Counted from the stretch's first letter, positions 1 through 9,592 are shown. The stretch is DNA of 64,000 nt from Luteibacter sp. UNC138MFCol5.1 (GCF_900110505.1 NZ_FODZ01000001.1:762861-826860), one strand, 5' to 3'. Translations and numbers: made by a program. Notes: generated by a model not told the origin, from the letters alone.

Positions 1-28
1 TCCCACATGTCATCGAACCGCCGACGCG

Positions 29-76
29 GTGGGAGCGGACCCGGCCGCGACAGCTTTACGCGAAAGTGCTCAGGCC
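29..76. repeat. Single arm of a REP-like palindromic repeat
   Basis: The stretch begins GTGGGAGCGGACC, continues through a GGCCGCGACAGC-like core and resembles the left arm of the complete palindrome at 15934-16029. Bases 1-7 (TCCCACA) resemble the closing end of another copy, so the window edge may cut a cluster. It lies directly after the mksB stop codon, in the place where an mksG/jetD nuclease gene would normally start. Confidence 0.6.
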
Positions 77-88
77 CTGTTGCTGCCG

Positions 89-2881
89 TCAGGCAGCCGT
101 GGCGCGGCGGCGTAGCACCGCCAACGGCTGCGCCCACACCGCGCCCGGCCGCCGCTTGCTCGTCACCAGCGTGAGTTCCGATGGCTGGAACACGTTCACG
201 TTGTGCGTGGCGGGCGTGGTGAGGATGTACTGCGCACGCGTGCTCTTGAGGAACGCGCCCACCTTGTCGATGTTGAAGATGTCGAGGTGGGCGAACGGTT
301 CGTCGATGAAGACGAAACCGCCGGGGCGGTCCTCGTCGCGCATCAGCGCCACGAGCAGCAGCAGCGACTTCATCACCTGCTGTCCACCGGATGCCTCGCC
401 GTCGTCCATGCCGATCCAGCCCTTCTTGTCGAACTCGAAGCGGACGTGCAGCGCGGCCGACGCGAGTGCCAGATCGTCGTTGCTGAGTTCGGGAAGATCG
501 ACGTCGACGCCGATGCCCGCCAGTTCGGCAAGCACCTTGAGGTTCTTCGCGTAGCGGCGCACGGTGTTGCGCAGCACCTGGATGTAAGCACCACGCGCCT
601 CGTGCGTGATGCGCGACGCGCGCTCCAGGTGGATGCGGCGCTTCTCCAGATCCAGCTTCAGGCCTTCGTGATCGGACGAGAACTTCTCGCGCAACGCGAG
701 CACGCTCGGATCCTGTTCCCAGTGACCTTCGTCGAGACGCCGCTCCACGCGATCGATCTCGCGACGCACGGCGGCGGGCGATTCGTAGCGTTCGCGCAGC
801 GCGGCCATGGCCACGCGGCCGCGATGGGCGAGCGGCACGTGGGCGCGCTTCGCGCGATAGGCGCGCAGACGGTCCACCTGTTCCGCGCGCAGCGTGTGGT
901 GCTGGCGCACGGCATCGGCGAGCTGGCGCTGCACGTCGCGCTGTTCGCGCGCCGCGTTGTCGCGCAGGTTCGACGTGCGCAGGCGCTTCTCGCGCACGGC
1001 TTCGTAGTGCGCTTCCGCCGCGACGTGGCTGTCGGCCGTGCGCTGCACGTCTTCGCGCAAGCGCGGCTGCTGTTCGCGCGCTTCGGCGAATTCGTCCGCG
1101 CGGTCGGCCAGCTGGCTGCTGGCGCTGGCGCCGCGAAGCACCGCTTCGGCGTCGCTGGCGCGCGTCAGGGCGTCCTTGCGCTCGCTGGCGATGTCGCGCA
1201 GGCGGGCCTCGATGTCGCGCAGCTTCGCTTCGCCATCGCGGAGCTGTCGCTCGCGCGCGCCCGCGCCGAAGTACATGTCGTCGACACCGAGGTGGCGGCC
1301 ACCGCGACGCTCGCGGAAGTAACCCTGCGGTGTGATCCAGTCCTGCTCGCGGCCGACCTTCGCGCCGTCCGCCACGTCCTCGACGCGACGGATGCGGTCG
1401 AGGTTGCGCAGGAGCCAGTCGGGCGGCGCCGCCGAGAACGACACCACCTCCAGCAGCGAACCTCGCGTCGCGTTTCCGGCCGGTGCCCGATCCGCCACGA
1501 CGAAATGCTTGTAACGATGCTGCTCGCCGAGGCTCCAGGCCTTCTCGCGATCGCGCGGATCGTCGAGCAGCACCACGTGCCTATATCCCGCGAGGATCGC
1601 TTCGACCGCCGGCTGCCAGCGCGGCTCGTCGATCTCGACGATCTCGCTGAGCATGCTGTGACGGATGCCGGCGTCGTCCAGCGCGCGGCGGAACGACGCC
1701 TCGAAATCCGGCGTGTAGCGACGGCCGCTTCGCCACGCCGACAACTGACTGGTCAGCGTCGCGAGGTCCTGGCGCAGCCGGCCTTCTTCGGCCTGCAGCT
1801 GGTTCACGCGGGCGCGCGCATCGCGCGCGACGTCGGCGAGGCGTTCGTGATCGGCGCCGCCCTGCGCGGCCACCATCTCGCGCAGGCGCGTCTCCTGCTT
1901 GATCAGGAGGTCGTTCTGCGCGAGTTCGGCGCGCGCGGCGTCGAGGCTCTTCTGCGTCTGCTGGCGCGCGAGGTCGGCTTCGTGCTGTTCGGCACGCAGG
2001 CTCTCGCCACCCGCGTCGAGCTCGCCCAGCTGGCGCGTGAGCTCCGCATCGCGACGTTCGAGTTCCGCCACGCGGCGTTTCACGCCCGTGAGCTGCGGAC
2101 GCGCGCCTCGTATGCCCGCGCCGAGATCGGCGAGTTCCGTGCGCGGCAGGACGTCGGCGACGAGGTCGACGCGCTCGGTCTTCAGCGCGTTCCACTCCTG
2201 GTACGAGCGGGCGCGTGCTTCGGCTTCCTGCAGGCTCACGCCGATCAGCGAAAGCTGGTGTTCGAGGCCGTGCTGCTCGCGATCGGCTTCCATCTGCTCG
2301 TTGCGGGCACGCTGGTAATCGTCGAGCACGGCCTTGTCGCCGAACACGTCGAAGACGAGGTCGAGCAGCGCCTTGGGCGGCAGCTGGCAGAGCTTGTCCG
2401 TGGCGCCCTGTTCGAGCGTGAGAACGCGACGGATCGCCTGCGACAGGCCGGCCCCTTCGAGGCGCACGCGGTATTCGCGCAGGCCGAGGAATTCGCCGCG
2501 CGCTTCGATCTCCTCCACGCTGACGTCGCCGCCGAGCACGGCGTACTGACGCGTCCACTCGCCGCCCTTCTTCTGGATGCGGCAGGCGAGGGTCACCTCG
2601 CGATCCATCAGCGGGAAGAACGGCCGCTCGCCGCTGGGGCCCGGGACGTTGCCCACGCGGGCGCGCAGCCAGGCGAACGGCTTGCCGTTGTGGCGCAGGT
2701 AGCTCTTGTAGTCGCGGTTGCCGGCGCAGTCGATGGTCAGCAGCGTGCGCAGGGCATCGAGCAATGTGGTCTTGCCCGAGCCGTTGGGTCCGACGACGGT
2801 GACGATGTTCGTGTCGAGCGGGAGGCTGAATCGCTGCCAGTAATCCCAGTGCACGACTTCGAGGCTGCGGAAATCAAACAT
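89..2881 (-). CDS. mksB: SMC-like condensin ATPase MksB/JetC
   Basis: The protein of 930 aa is the DNA-translocating ATPase of an MksBEF (Wadjet JetABC) condensin. A Walker A motif GPNGSGKTT sits at residues 31-39. A long charged coiled-coil region rich in Arg, Glu and Ala fills the middle. Near the C-terminus come the ABC signature SGGQQ and the Walker B stretch FVFIDEP followed by a D-loop. Known MksB proteins are of about this size, shorter than MukB. The ATG at 2881 overlaps the mksE stop by 8 bp; the frame stays open further upstream, but that part lies inside mksE. The complex extrudes loops in the nucleoid, or on small circular DNA in plasmid defence. No nuclease subunit follows in the 88 bases that remain. 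Confidence 0.88.
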   Translation of the reverse strand: MFDFRSLEVVHWDYWQRFSLPLDTNIVTVVGPNGSGKTTLLDALRTLLTIDCAGNRDYKSYLRHNGKPFAWLRARVGNVPGPSGERPFFPLMDREVTLACRIQKKGGEWTRQYAVLGGDVSVEEIEARGEFLGLREYRVRLEGAGLSQAIRRVLTLEQGATDKLCQLPPKALLDLVFDVFGDKAVLDDYQRARNEQMEADREQHGLEHQLSLIGVSLQEAEARARSYQEWNALKTERVDLVADVLPRTELADLGAGIRGARPQLTGVKRRVAELERRDAELTRQLGELDAGGESLRAEQHEADLARQQTQKSLDAARAELAQNDLLIKQETRLREMVAAQGGADHERLADVARDARARVNQLQAEEGRLRQDLATLTSQLSAWRSGRRYTPDFEASFRRALDDAGIRHSMLSEIVEIDEPRWQPAVEAILAGYRHVVLLDDPRDREKAWSLGEQHRYKHFVVADRAPAGNATRGSLLEVVSFSAAPPDWLLRNLDRIRRVEDVADGAKVGREQDWITPQGYFRERRGGRHLGVDDMYFGAGARERQLRDGEAKLRDIEARLRDIASERKDALTRASDAEAVLRGASASSQLADRADEFAEAREQQPRLREDVQRTADSHVAAEAHYEAVREKRLRTSNLRDNAAREQRDVQRQLADAVRQHHTLRAEQVDRLRAYRAKRAHVPLAHRGRVAMAALRERYESPAAVRREIDRVERRLDEGHWEQDPSVLALREKFSSDHEGLKLDLEKRRIHLERASRITHEARGAYIQVLRNTVRRYAKNLKVLAELAGIGVDVDLPELSNDDLALASAALHVRFEFDKKGWIGMDDGEASGGQQVMKSLLLLVALMRDEDRPGGFVFIDEPFAHLDIFNIDKVGAFLKSTRAQYILTTPATHNVNVFQPSELTLVTSKRRPGAVWAQPLAVLRRRATAA

Positions 2882-3581
2882 CGGTGCTTTCCTCGGTCTC
2901 GTCGAGCGGCAGGTCGTCTTCGTCGTCGGTCGCGGCTGGCGCCGGCCGCGACGCGGCCTCGGCGAGCAGGTCGCCCAGCGCTCCATCGAGGATGCGCCGC
3001 GCCGTGCGTTCGTAGTCGAACGCGAGGTCGAGCAGCGGGCCTTCGGCCACTTCGCCCTTGCGACGGATGATGAAGCCGAGGCGATTGAGCGTGCCGAGGT
3101 TGAAGCCGACGCGCGTCTTGCCGCCGAGCTTGTCGCCGAAGTCGGCGAGCAGCGTGCGCTCGGCGATGACGGGCGAGATCGTCGGATCGCGCGGAATGGG
3201 TTTCTCCTCGGCGAACATCTGGCCCTGCGACGCCGCGGCTTCCGCATCCTGGCGCTCGACCTGGCGCTGCCGCTTCGGCAGCACGATCAGGGCCCAGATG
3301 ACCACCAGCAGCGCGACGCCGTCGCGATCCAGCTGCAACGTGTTCGAGATCCAGCTGTCGCTGCCGCCGAAGACGGCGCGCTCGCTCTTCCGCGCCACGG
3401 CGAGGCCGATGTACGCGGCGTAGGGGTGTTCGCGCAGTTCGAGGCCGACGGCGTCGAGGCGGCGGTCGAGTTCCTCGCGGAACGCTTCGTCGAGCAGCGC
3501 CTTGCGTCCCTGCGCGTCGTCGCGCGGGAGCCAGCGTTGCGCGAGCAGGCGTGTGACCAGGCTGGCGGTTTCGTCATGCAT
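2874..3581 (-). CDS. mksE: Condensin subunit MksE/JetB
   Basis: A 235 aa protein with the size, charge and position of the MksE/JetB winged-helix (kite) subunit, which bridges the kleisin MksF and the SMC heads. The C-terminal tail is acidic, with runs of Asp and Glu. It overlaps mksF upstream by 8 bp and mksB downstream by 8 bp, so the three subunits are very likely co-translated. The assignment rests mainly on gene order between an obvious SMC ATPase and a kleisin-like gene. The family diverges strongly in sequence, and no diagnostic motif is claimed. Confidence 0.8.
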   Translation of the reverse strand: MHDETASLVTRLLAQRWLPRDDAQGRKALLDEAFREELDRRLDAVGLELREHPYAAYIGLAVARKSERAVFGGSDSWISNTLQLDRDGVALLVVIWALIVLPKRQRQVERQDAEAAASQGQMFAEEKPIPRDPTISPVIAERTLLADFGDKLGGKTRVGFNLGTLNRLGFIIRRKGEVAEGPLLDLAFDYERTARRILDGALGDLLAEAASRPAPAATDDEDDLPLDETEESTDV

Positions 3582-4887
3582 CGGCAGTGTTGTCCTTCGC
3601 GGCGTCGCGCGGGCGCAGGCGTCCGGCGCTCACCAGGGCGATCTGGGGCAGGTCGGTCTCGATCAGGCGCGGCTCGATCTCCAGCGCGAGCGGCAGGCGC
3701 GCGAGGTCGGCGGTGCCGCCTTCCAGCGCGGCCGACTCGGGATCGCCGAGCAGGCCGAGCAGCGAGAGCCGATAGGCGGAGAGCGCATAGTCGTCGCCGA
3801 CGAGCGTGGCTTCGAGTTCGCGCGGGGCGTCGATCGCCGCCAGTTCCGCGTGCCAGGCCTCGAGGAAGCGCAGGTCTTCCTCGTCCATCGGCAGGTCGGC
3901 GGTGTCCGGCGGTTCCTCCGCGCCGGGCAGCGCGGTGCTTTCCGCGGCGAGGCGCTCGCGTTCGAGCAGCTCGAACTCGGCCACGTCGAGCGCGATCTGG
4001 TCGTGGATGAAGGGCGCAGGCAGGGGCAGGAGCAACTGGCCGTCCTCGAACGACGCCAGCGTGTCGATGTCCTGCGCGCGGAGCCAGCCGACCAGGTCGG
4101 ACGACGACAGGCCGGTGCGACCGAGGTGCACGCGGTGCTGGTCGATCTTGTTGAGTTCGCGCTGGAACGTGCCGGCCTGGCGAAGCAGCGCGCTCTGGGC
4201 GCGACCGACCGCCTGGGCGAGCCGATGGGCCGCCGGTTCCAGGTCGTCCTTCTCCGTGATCGCCGCGACGACCTCGGTGCCTTTCTCGACCCAGGTCCAG
4301 ACGGCGTCGAGGCGCTCGGCGGCGCGGCGGATGCGGTACTCGGACCCCGAGAGCACCGCGCGATCGAAGTCTTCCTTCAGCTCGGTGAGGCGGGACAGCA
4401 GATGGCCGAGCTCGTCGACCGACACGCGCCCCACGGCCTGCCCGGCGGCGAGCTGGGCGGTGAGGTAGCCGAGGCCGTCATCGTCGTCGTTCTCGAACTC
4501 GAGCATCGCCGCGATCGCGGCCAGCGCCTTGCGGCCCAGCGGACCGACGCGGTAGCGCATGGTCTCGCCGTCGTAGACCAGCATGTCGTGGTCCTTCAGG
4601 CGCTGGACCACGGTCTCGAGCTTCACCGCGTCGACGAAGGCGAGGTGGTCGCGGATCTCCTGCGGTGTCCACTCGGTGGCATGCGGTCGCCCGCCGAGGG
4701 TGCGCAGCACGAGCAGGCGCAGCAGCACCTGCGCCTCGCCGCCGTGGAACAGCGCGGAGAACGCGCGCAGCAGCCCGCGCCCGCGCAACAGCGGGAAGAC
4801 GGCGGGAATGTCCTCGGCGACGATGCCGTCGCGGAAAAGATCCTGCAGGCGCTCGTCGTGGACGGTGGTGTCGGTCGGTCCGCTCAA
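3574..4887 (-). CDS. mksF: Kleisin-like condensin subunit MksF/JetA
   Basis: A 437 aa protein in the first position of the mksF-mksE-mksB operon, the usual order in MksBEF and Wadjet loci. It has a mostly helical, charged N-terminal half and a Leu-rich C-terminal half, as expected for the kleisin that closes the SMC ring. I chose TTG at 4887 as the start. It lies 2 bp after the folE stop codon and gives MSGPTDTTVHDERLQ as the N-terminus. Longer in-frame starts would lie inside folE. No strong Shine-Dalgarno is seen, so translation is probably coupled to folE. Confidence 0.8.
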   Translation of the reverse strand: MSGPTDTTVHDERLQDLFRDGIVAEDIPAVFPLLRGRGLLRAFSALFHGGEAQVLLRLLVLRTLGGRPHATEWTPQEIRDHLAFVDAVKLETVVQRLKDHDMLVYDGETMRYRVGPLGRKALAAIAAMLEFENDDDDGLGYLTAQLAAGQAVGRVSVDELGHLLSRLTELKEDFDRAVLSGSEYRIRRAAERLDAVWTWVEKGTEVVAAITEKDDLEPAAHRLAQAVGRAQSALLRQAGTFQRELNKIDQHRVHLGRTGLSSSDLVGWLRAQDIDTLASFEDGQLLLPLPAPFIHDQIALDVAEFELLERERLAAESTALPGAEEPPDTADLPMDEEDLRFLEAWHAELAAIDAPRELEATLVGDDYALSAYRLSLLGLLGDPESAALEGGTADLARLPLALEIEPRLIETDLPQIALVSAGRLRPRDAAKDNTADA

Positions 4888-4889
4888 GG

Positions 4890-5486
4890 TCAGCGACGAT
4901 CGACGCCGACGAAGCGGAGGAACTCGCTCCGTGTGCGCGGGTCTTCGCGGAAGCTGCCGAGCATCTGGCTCGTGACCATGGAGACGCCGCGCTTGTGCAC
5001 GCCGCGCGTCGTCATGCATTCGTGGCTGGCGTCGATCACCACGCCGACGCCGCGCGGACGCAGCGTGTCCTCGATGCAGTGCGCGATCTGCGCGGTGAGT
5101 TTTTCCTGCACCTGGAAGCGGCGGGCGAAACCGTCGACGACGCGCGCCAGCTTGCTGATGCCCACGACGCGATCCTTCGGCACGTAGCCGACGTGCGCGC
5201 GACCGATGATCGGTGCCATGTGGTGTTCGCAGTGGCTTTCGAACTCGATGTCGCGCAGGACGATCATCTCGTCGTAGCCGGCGACCTCTTCGAACGTGCG
5301 GCGCAGGTATTCGGCCGGATCCTCGTCGTAGCCCTTGAACCAGTCCGAATACGCCTTGACCACGCGCTTGGGCGTGTCGAGCAAGCCTTCGCGGGTGGGA
5401 TCCTCACCCGACCAGAGCAGCAGCGTGCGCACGGCCTCCTCGGCCTGTTCGCGGGTGACCGGGCGGGACTTGGCGTCGTCGCTCAT
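4890..5486 (-). CDS. folE: GTP cyclohydrolase I
   Basis: It catalyses the conversion of GTP to 7,8-dihydroneopterin triphosphate, the first step of tetrahydrofolate and queuosine-precursor synthesis in the cytoplasm. The 198 aa protein carries the zinc site: Cys86 and His89 in ESHCEHH, and Cys157 in the HECMTTRG motif. The 71-residue spacing matches the E. coli enzyme. The gene ends 2 bp before the TTG start of mksF. This means the folate gene and the condensin operon are probably on one transcript, a pairing with no obvious functional reason. Confidence 0.97.
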   Translation of the reverse strand: MSDDAKSRPVTREQAEEAVRTLLLWSGEDPTREGLLDTPKRVVKAYSDWFKGYDEDPAEYLRRTFEEVAGYDEMIVLRDIEFESHCEHHMAPIIGRAHVGYVPKDRVVGISKLARVVDGFARRFQVQEKLTAQIAHCIEDTLRPRGVGVVIDASHECMTTRGVHKRGVSMVTSQMLGSFREDPRTRSEFLRFVGVDRR

Positions 5487-5540
5487 CGGGGTGCGTTCCT
5501 AAGCAGGTGCAAACGGTCATTGTACCGTTCTTCCCGCCGG

Positions 5541-6992
5541 TCAGTCCTCGGATGGCTCGGCCGGGGTGTCGGTGTCGTCCAGCCCCGGCACCAGGTCGAG
5601 CAGGGCCTGGCTCTCGTCGGAACCCAGCGACTCGACGCCACGGAGCTTGCGCTCGATGGCGCGGGTGCGGACGCCGGCGGTGTCGATGCTGTTGCGGACA
5701 GTGTCGAGCTGTTTGCGCGTCTTTTCCAGCACCGTGGCGAACTTGCCGAATTCATTCTTGACCGCCGCCAGCACATGCCAGACCTCGGACGAGCGCTTCT
5801 CGATCGCCAGGGTGCGGAAGCCCATCTGCAGGCTGTTCAGCAGCGCCGTCAGGGTGGTGGGACCGGCGACCGTCACCCGGTACTCGCGCTGGAGCTGGTC
5901 GGACAGTCCCGGTCGGCGGATGACCTCGGCGTAGAGGCCCTCGGTCGGCAGGAAGAGGATCGCGAAATCGGTGGTGTGCGGCGGGGCCACGTACTTGCTG
6001 CGGATCCGCTTGGCCTCCTCGCGCACCCGCAGTTCGAGCGCCTTGCCGGCCGCATGCGCCGCATCGGCATCGGCGGCGTCCTGGGCGTCGAGCAGGCGCT
6101 GGTAATCCTCCACCGGGTACTTGGCGTCGATCGGCAGCCAGACGGGGGTTCCGTCGTCGGCGCCCGGAAGACGGATGGCGAACTCGACGCGCTCGGTCGA
6201 GGACGGGATGGTGGCGACGTTGGCGGCGTACTGCTCGGCGATGAGGATCTGCTCGAGCAGCGCGCCGAGCTGGACCTCGCCGAAGGTGCCGCGCGTCTTC
6301 ACGTTGGTCAGCACGCGCTTGAGATCGCCGACGCCGGCCGCGAGCGCCTGCATCTCGCCCAGGCCGCGCTGCACCGCTTCGAGCCGCTCGGAGACGAGCT
6401 GGAACGATTGCCCGAGGCGGGTTTCCAGCGTCGCCTGCAGTTTCTCGTCGACCGTGGCCCGCATCTGTTCGAGCTTGGCGGCGTTGTCCTGCTGGATCGC
6501 ACCGAGGCGGGTTTCGAGCGTGGCGCGTACTTCGCCGAGCCGCTTCTCGTTCTCGGCCGTGAGCGCCGCGAAGCGCTGGTCGATGCCCTCGCCGAAGCGC
6601 TTCAGGGTGAGCGCGGATTCCTCGCGCGTCTTGCGCGAATCGTCGGCCAGCCCCTGCCGCAGCGACTGCAGGCCGGTGTCCGTGCGTTCGGTGAGCTGGT
6701 CGAGCCGCCGGCCGAAACCTTCGATGCGCTCGTGCTGGCGCTCGGCGGCGGCGGCGAGCTGATCCTGCACATGCCCGCGGAACTGACCGAAGCTCTCGCC
6801 GAGCTCGCCGCGGCCCGCCCGCTGCTCTTCGCGGATCAGGCTTTCGAGACGGCGGTTGTCGTCACGCAGGGCCTCGAGGCGCGCGGCGCTTCCGTCGTCC
6901 TGTCGACCGCGGGACAGCAGGGCGAAGAGCAGGCCGAGGCATGCGAGCCCGACGACGAGCAGGGCGATGAGGAGCAGGGTTTCGAGCGTCAT
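5541..6992 (-). CDS. rmuC: DNA recombination protein RmuC homologue
   Basis: A 483 aa protein with one N-terminal membrane segment (residues 3-25, Leu/Val/Ala-rich), a long Arg/Glu/Gln coiled coil, and then the RmuC domain. In the domain the motif PIDAKYPVEDYQRL and a later region FLPTEGLYAEV are recognisable. RmuC limits inversions at short inverted repeats and has a nuclease-like fold. The ATG at 6992 places the membrane anchor at the extreme N-terminus. The open frame continues upstream into rpiA, but that part is a shadow. Confidence 0.9.
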   Translation of the reverse strand: MTLETLLLIALLVVGLACLGLLFALLSRGRQDDGSAARLEALRDDNRRLESLIREEQRAGRGELGESFGQFRGHVQDQLAAAAERQHERIEGFGRRLDQLTERTDTGLQSLRQGLADDSRKTREESALTLKRFGEGIDQRFAALTAENEKRLGEVRATLETRLGAIQQDNAAKLEQMRATVDEKLQATLETRLGQSFQLVSERLEAVQRGLGEMQALAAGVGDLKRVLTNVKTRGTFGEVQLGALLEQILIAEQYAANVATIPSSTERVEFAIRLPGADDGTPVWLPIDAKYPVEDYQRLLDAQDAADADAAHAAGKALELRVREEAKRIRSKYVAPPHTTDFAILFLPTEGLYAEVIRRPGLSDQLQREYRVTVAGPTTLTALLNSLQMGFRTLAIEKRSSEVWHVLAAVKNEFGKFATVLEKTRKQLDTVRNSIDTAGVRTRAIERKLRGVESLGSDESQALLDLVPGLDDTDTPAEPSED

Positions 6993-7027
6993 GGGGCGAG
7001 AGGATACAGCCCCGAGGGACCCTATTC

Positions 7028-7680
7028 TCAGATCTCGCGATTGCCGACGATGACGACGTCCGCCGCGCGCCTCGCGAAGAGGCCGACGGTGACGATGCCG
7101 ACGATCTGGTTGAGCTGGGCTTCCAGCTCGACCGGATTGGTGATGCGCCAGCCGTGCACGTCGATGATCCAGTTGCCGTTGTCGGTGACGACGCCGTCGC
7201 GCCAGACCGGCTGTCCGCCGAGCGCGACGATCTCGCGCGCCACCAGGCTGCGGGCCATCGGGATGACCTCGATCGGCAGCGGGAACGTGCCGAGCACGTC
7301 CACCTGCTTGCTCGCGTCGATGATGCAGACGAATTTGTCGGACGCCGCCGCGACGATCTTCTCGCGGGTGAGTGCGGCGCCGCCGCCCTTGATCAGGCGC
7401 TTGTGCGGATCGCACTCGTCCGCGCCGTCCACGTAAAGGTCGAGACGGCCGGCGGCGTTGAGATCGATGACGTCGATGCCGAGTTTGCGCAGGCGCTCGC
7501 TGGAGGCCTCGGAGCTGGACACGGCGGCCTTGATCCGGTCGCGGTACTCGGAGAGTTCGTCGATGAAGAAATTCACCGTCGACCCGGTACCCACGCCGAT
7601 GATGCCGCCCTTGAAGACGCCGTTGCCGACGTAACGGAAGGCGGCGGTTTCGGCGGCGAGGCGCTTCTCGTTGTCCTGGC

Positions 7681-7684
<4 letters not shown>
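7028..7684 (-). CDS. rpiA: Ribose-5-phosphate isomerase A
   Basis: It interconverts ribose-5-phosphate and ribulose-5-phosphate in the non-oxidative pentose phosphate pathway. The 218 aa length fits RpiA. The motifs [12 protein letters not shown] near the N-terminus, DLYVDGADE (catalytic Asp pair) and [13 protein letters not shown] (catalytic Glu/Lys) are all present. The ATG overlaps the stop codon of the upstream EVE-domain gene by 4 bp, so the gene belongs to the fau-EVE-rpiA operon. Confidence 0.97.
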
Positions 7685-8135
<451 letters not shown>

Positions 8136-8139
<4 letters not shown>

Positions 8140-8747
8140 GCTTCGCCGCCCGTGCAGTCGATCAGTTCCTTGTCCGTCGCGATGTAGTCGAGCGAGATGT
8201 CCCACTCGGCCGTCTCGATCGCGTCCAGTTCCTGGAACGCGTAGCCGACACCGACGAGCAGCGGCTGCGCCGGACGCGGCTTGCCGCGCAGGAACTCGAA
8301 GCTGCGGTCGTAATAGCCGCCGCCGAAACCCAGCCGGTTGCCGCGGCGATCGAAGCCGAGGAGGGGCACCAGCACGAGATCGAGCTTGTCCGCCTCGACC
8401 ACGTGTTCCGACGCCTTCGGTTCGGGGATGCCGAGCTCGTTGGAGTCGACGTCCTCGCCGGTGGTCCAGGGCGCGAACGTCAGGCGGCGCTTGCCGCCGG
8501 ATTTGGTGACGATCGGCAGGTAGAAGGTCTGGCCGCGCTCGGCGAGCGGCGCGATGGCCAGGTTGAGCGGCAGTTCGCCGCCCGTGGCCCAGTAGCCGGC
8601 CACGTGCTTGTCGGTCAGGAATTCGGGCAACTGCTCCAGCGAATGGCGCAGGCCCTGGGCGGCGGCGACGCGCTCGGCCGGCTTGAGCTGCCGGCGTCGC
8701 TGCACGAGGTCGGCTCGGAGTTCACGTCTCTCGGGAAGCTTTGACAT
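8136..8747 (-). CDS. 5-formyltetrahydrofolate cyclo-ligase
   Basis: It uses ATP to convert 5-formyl-THF to 5,10-methenyl-THF, returning stored folate to the active pool. The 203 aa protein has the [21 protein letters not shown] substrate/ATP-binding region and a basic N-terminal helix [11 protein letters not shown]. Its position directly downstream of 6S RNA is the classic gammaproteobacterial ssrS-fau (ygfA) arrangement. ATG at 8747 was chosen because the upstream in-frame extension runs into the 6S RNA gene region. Confidence 0.94.
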
Positions 8748-8850
8748 GGGTCGTTCAACGGAACGGCACAGGCAAGGTCGCCGTCGAGCCGCCACATCCG
8801 GTGCCGCGGATGGGACGCTGACCGGCCCCCCTGGGACCGATCGGCTGGAA

Positions 8851-9044
8851 TGGAGAGGCGTTCTCCGCGATGCCGCTGCGCACCAAACGACCTTGATCCA
8901 AAGGATCAGGTGGGAGGGCTACGCGACTTCGAGGCTTTCCGTACGAGGCGGACATGCACAACAGTCACGAAAAGCCGACCCGGGGTCGTATGTAGGAACA
9001 AGGCAAATGTAAAGTGCGCTGGCGAACACCGCAGGGAACGCCTG
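8851..9044 (-). ncRNA. ssrS: 6S RNA
   Basis: The 300 bp gap between zapA and fau holds 6S RNA, as in other gammaproteobacteria. On the minus strand the 5' part AGGCGTTC...GTGTTCGCC pairs with the 3' part GAGAACGCCT to form the closing stem. The 3' half has a hairpin TGATCCTTTGGATCAAGG that matches the conserved CCTTGAACC/GGTTCAAGG hairpin, followed by a GCGGCATC segment like the E. coli 3' end. 6S RNA mimics an open promoter and sequesters sigma-70 RNA polymerase in stationary phase. The ends are estimates: the 5' end from the promoter, the 3' end from pairing. Confidence 0.85.
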
Positions 9045-9048
9045 AGTG

Positions 9049-9357
9049 CTATTTTACAGAGGCGTCGAGCAGACCATCAAGCTTTCTGCGCAGGGAGGCC
9101 AGCCCGTCGGTCAGCACCTGTTCCTGCGAGTCGTGCTCCTTCCGCAGCGTGAGCAGCTCGTGGGCGATGCTCACGGCCGCCAGCACGGCGATCCGGTCGA
9201 ATCCGGGTACCTTGGCGTTGGATTTCAGCTCGCGCATCTTGCCGTCCAGGAACTGGGCGGCGGCGACGAGGCCGGGGCGCTCTTCCGGCGCGCACGCGAT
9301 GTGAAATTCGCGGTCGAGCAGGCGCAGGGATACCGGTTCGCTGGCGGTGGCGTTCAT
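9049..9357 (-). CDS. zapA: Cell division protein ZapA
   Basis: A 102 aa Z-ring associated protein that crosslinks FtsZ filaments. The N-terminus PVSLRLLDREFHIACAPEE is the ZapA beta region, and the C-terminal half is a coiled coil containing HELLTLRKEHDSQEQ. The gene follows the zapB-like gene by 10 bp and sits upstream of ssrS and fau, a conserved order. The C-terminal codons double as the 6S RNA promoter. Confidence 0.94.
   Translation of the reverse strand: MNATASEPVSLRLLDREFHIACAPEERPGLVAAAQFLDGKMRELKSNAKVPGFDRIAVLAAVSIAHELLTLRKEHDSQEQVLTDGLASLRRKLDGLLDASVK
9051..9080 (-). promoter_or_regulatory. Sigma-70 promoter for 6S RNA
   Basis: On the minus strand TTGATG (9080-9075) and TAAAAT (9056-9051) are separated by 18 bp. 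They place the start about 7 bp further on, at 9044, exactly where the 6S closing stem begins. The promoter lies inside the last codons of zapA, and the -10 box includes the zapA stop codon. Confidence 0.7.
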
Positions 9358-9367
9358 GTCGTTGCGA

Positions 9368-9592
9368 TCAGCCCGTGTTCTCGAGCGCCTTGAGGCGCTG
9401 GATCATCGCTTCCACACGGCTGCGCGCCTGTTCGTTGCGTGCCATGAGTCCCGCGCGTTCGTTCGCCAGCTGTTCCTGGCTGTGCCGCAGGCTGCGGTTT
9501 TCCTCGGTGAGGCGGCGAACGGTGTCGACGAGCCGGTCGAGCGTCGCGCTCAGGGCTTCCAGTTCGGTCTTGAAGGCATCCGGGTTCGTCAT
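9368..9592 (-). CDS. TIGR02449/ZapB-like coiled-coil protein
   Basis: A 74 aa protein that is almost entirely one coiled coil (heptads with Leu at LEALSATLDRLVDTVRRLTE), like the small TIGR02449 family encoded just before zapA in gammaproteobacteria. It probably joins ZapA at the division site; this is inferred from context. The ATG at 9592 is the only start that fits a compact protein, since upstream sequence in frame overlaps the divergent ygfB region. Confidence 0.85.
   Translation of the reverse strand: MTNPDAFKTELEALSATLDRLVDTVRRLTEENRSLRHSQEQLANERAGLMARNEQARSRVEAMIQRLKALENTG

Noticed and set aside
1..88. A jetD/mksG nuclease start immediately after mksB
   Set aside because: No start codon with a ribosome site is found in the 88 bases; the space holds a repeat arm. 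A gene further left cannot be excluded.
203..3070. A 955-codon open frame on the plus strand opposite mksB
   Set aside because: It is the antisense shadow of a well-supported SMC gene in high-GC DNA, with repetitive Arg/Ala/Val composition and no domains.
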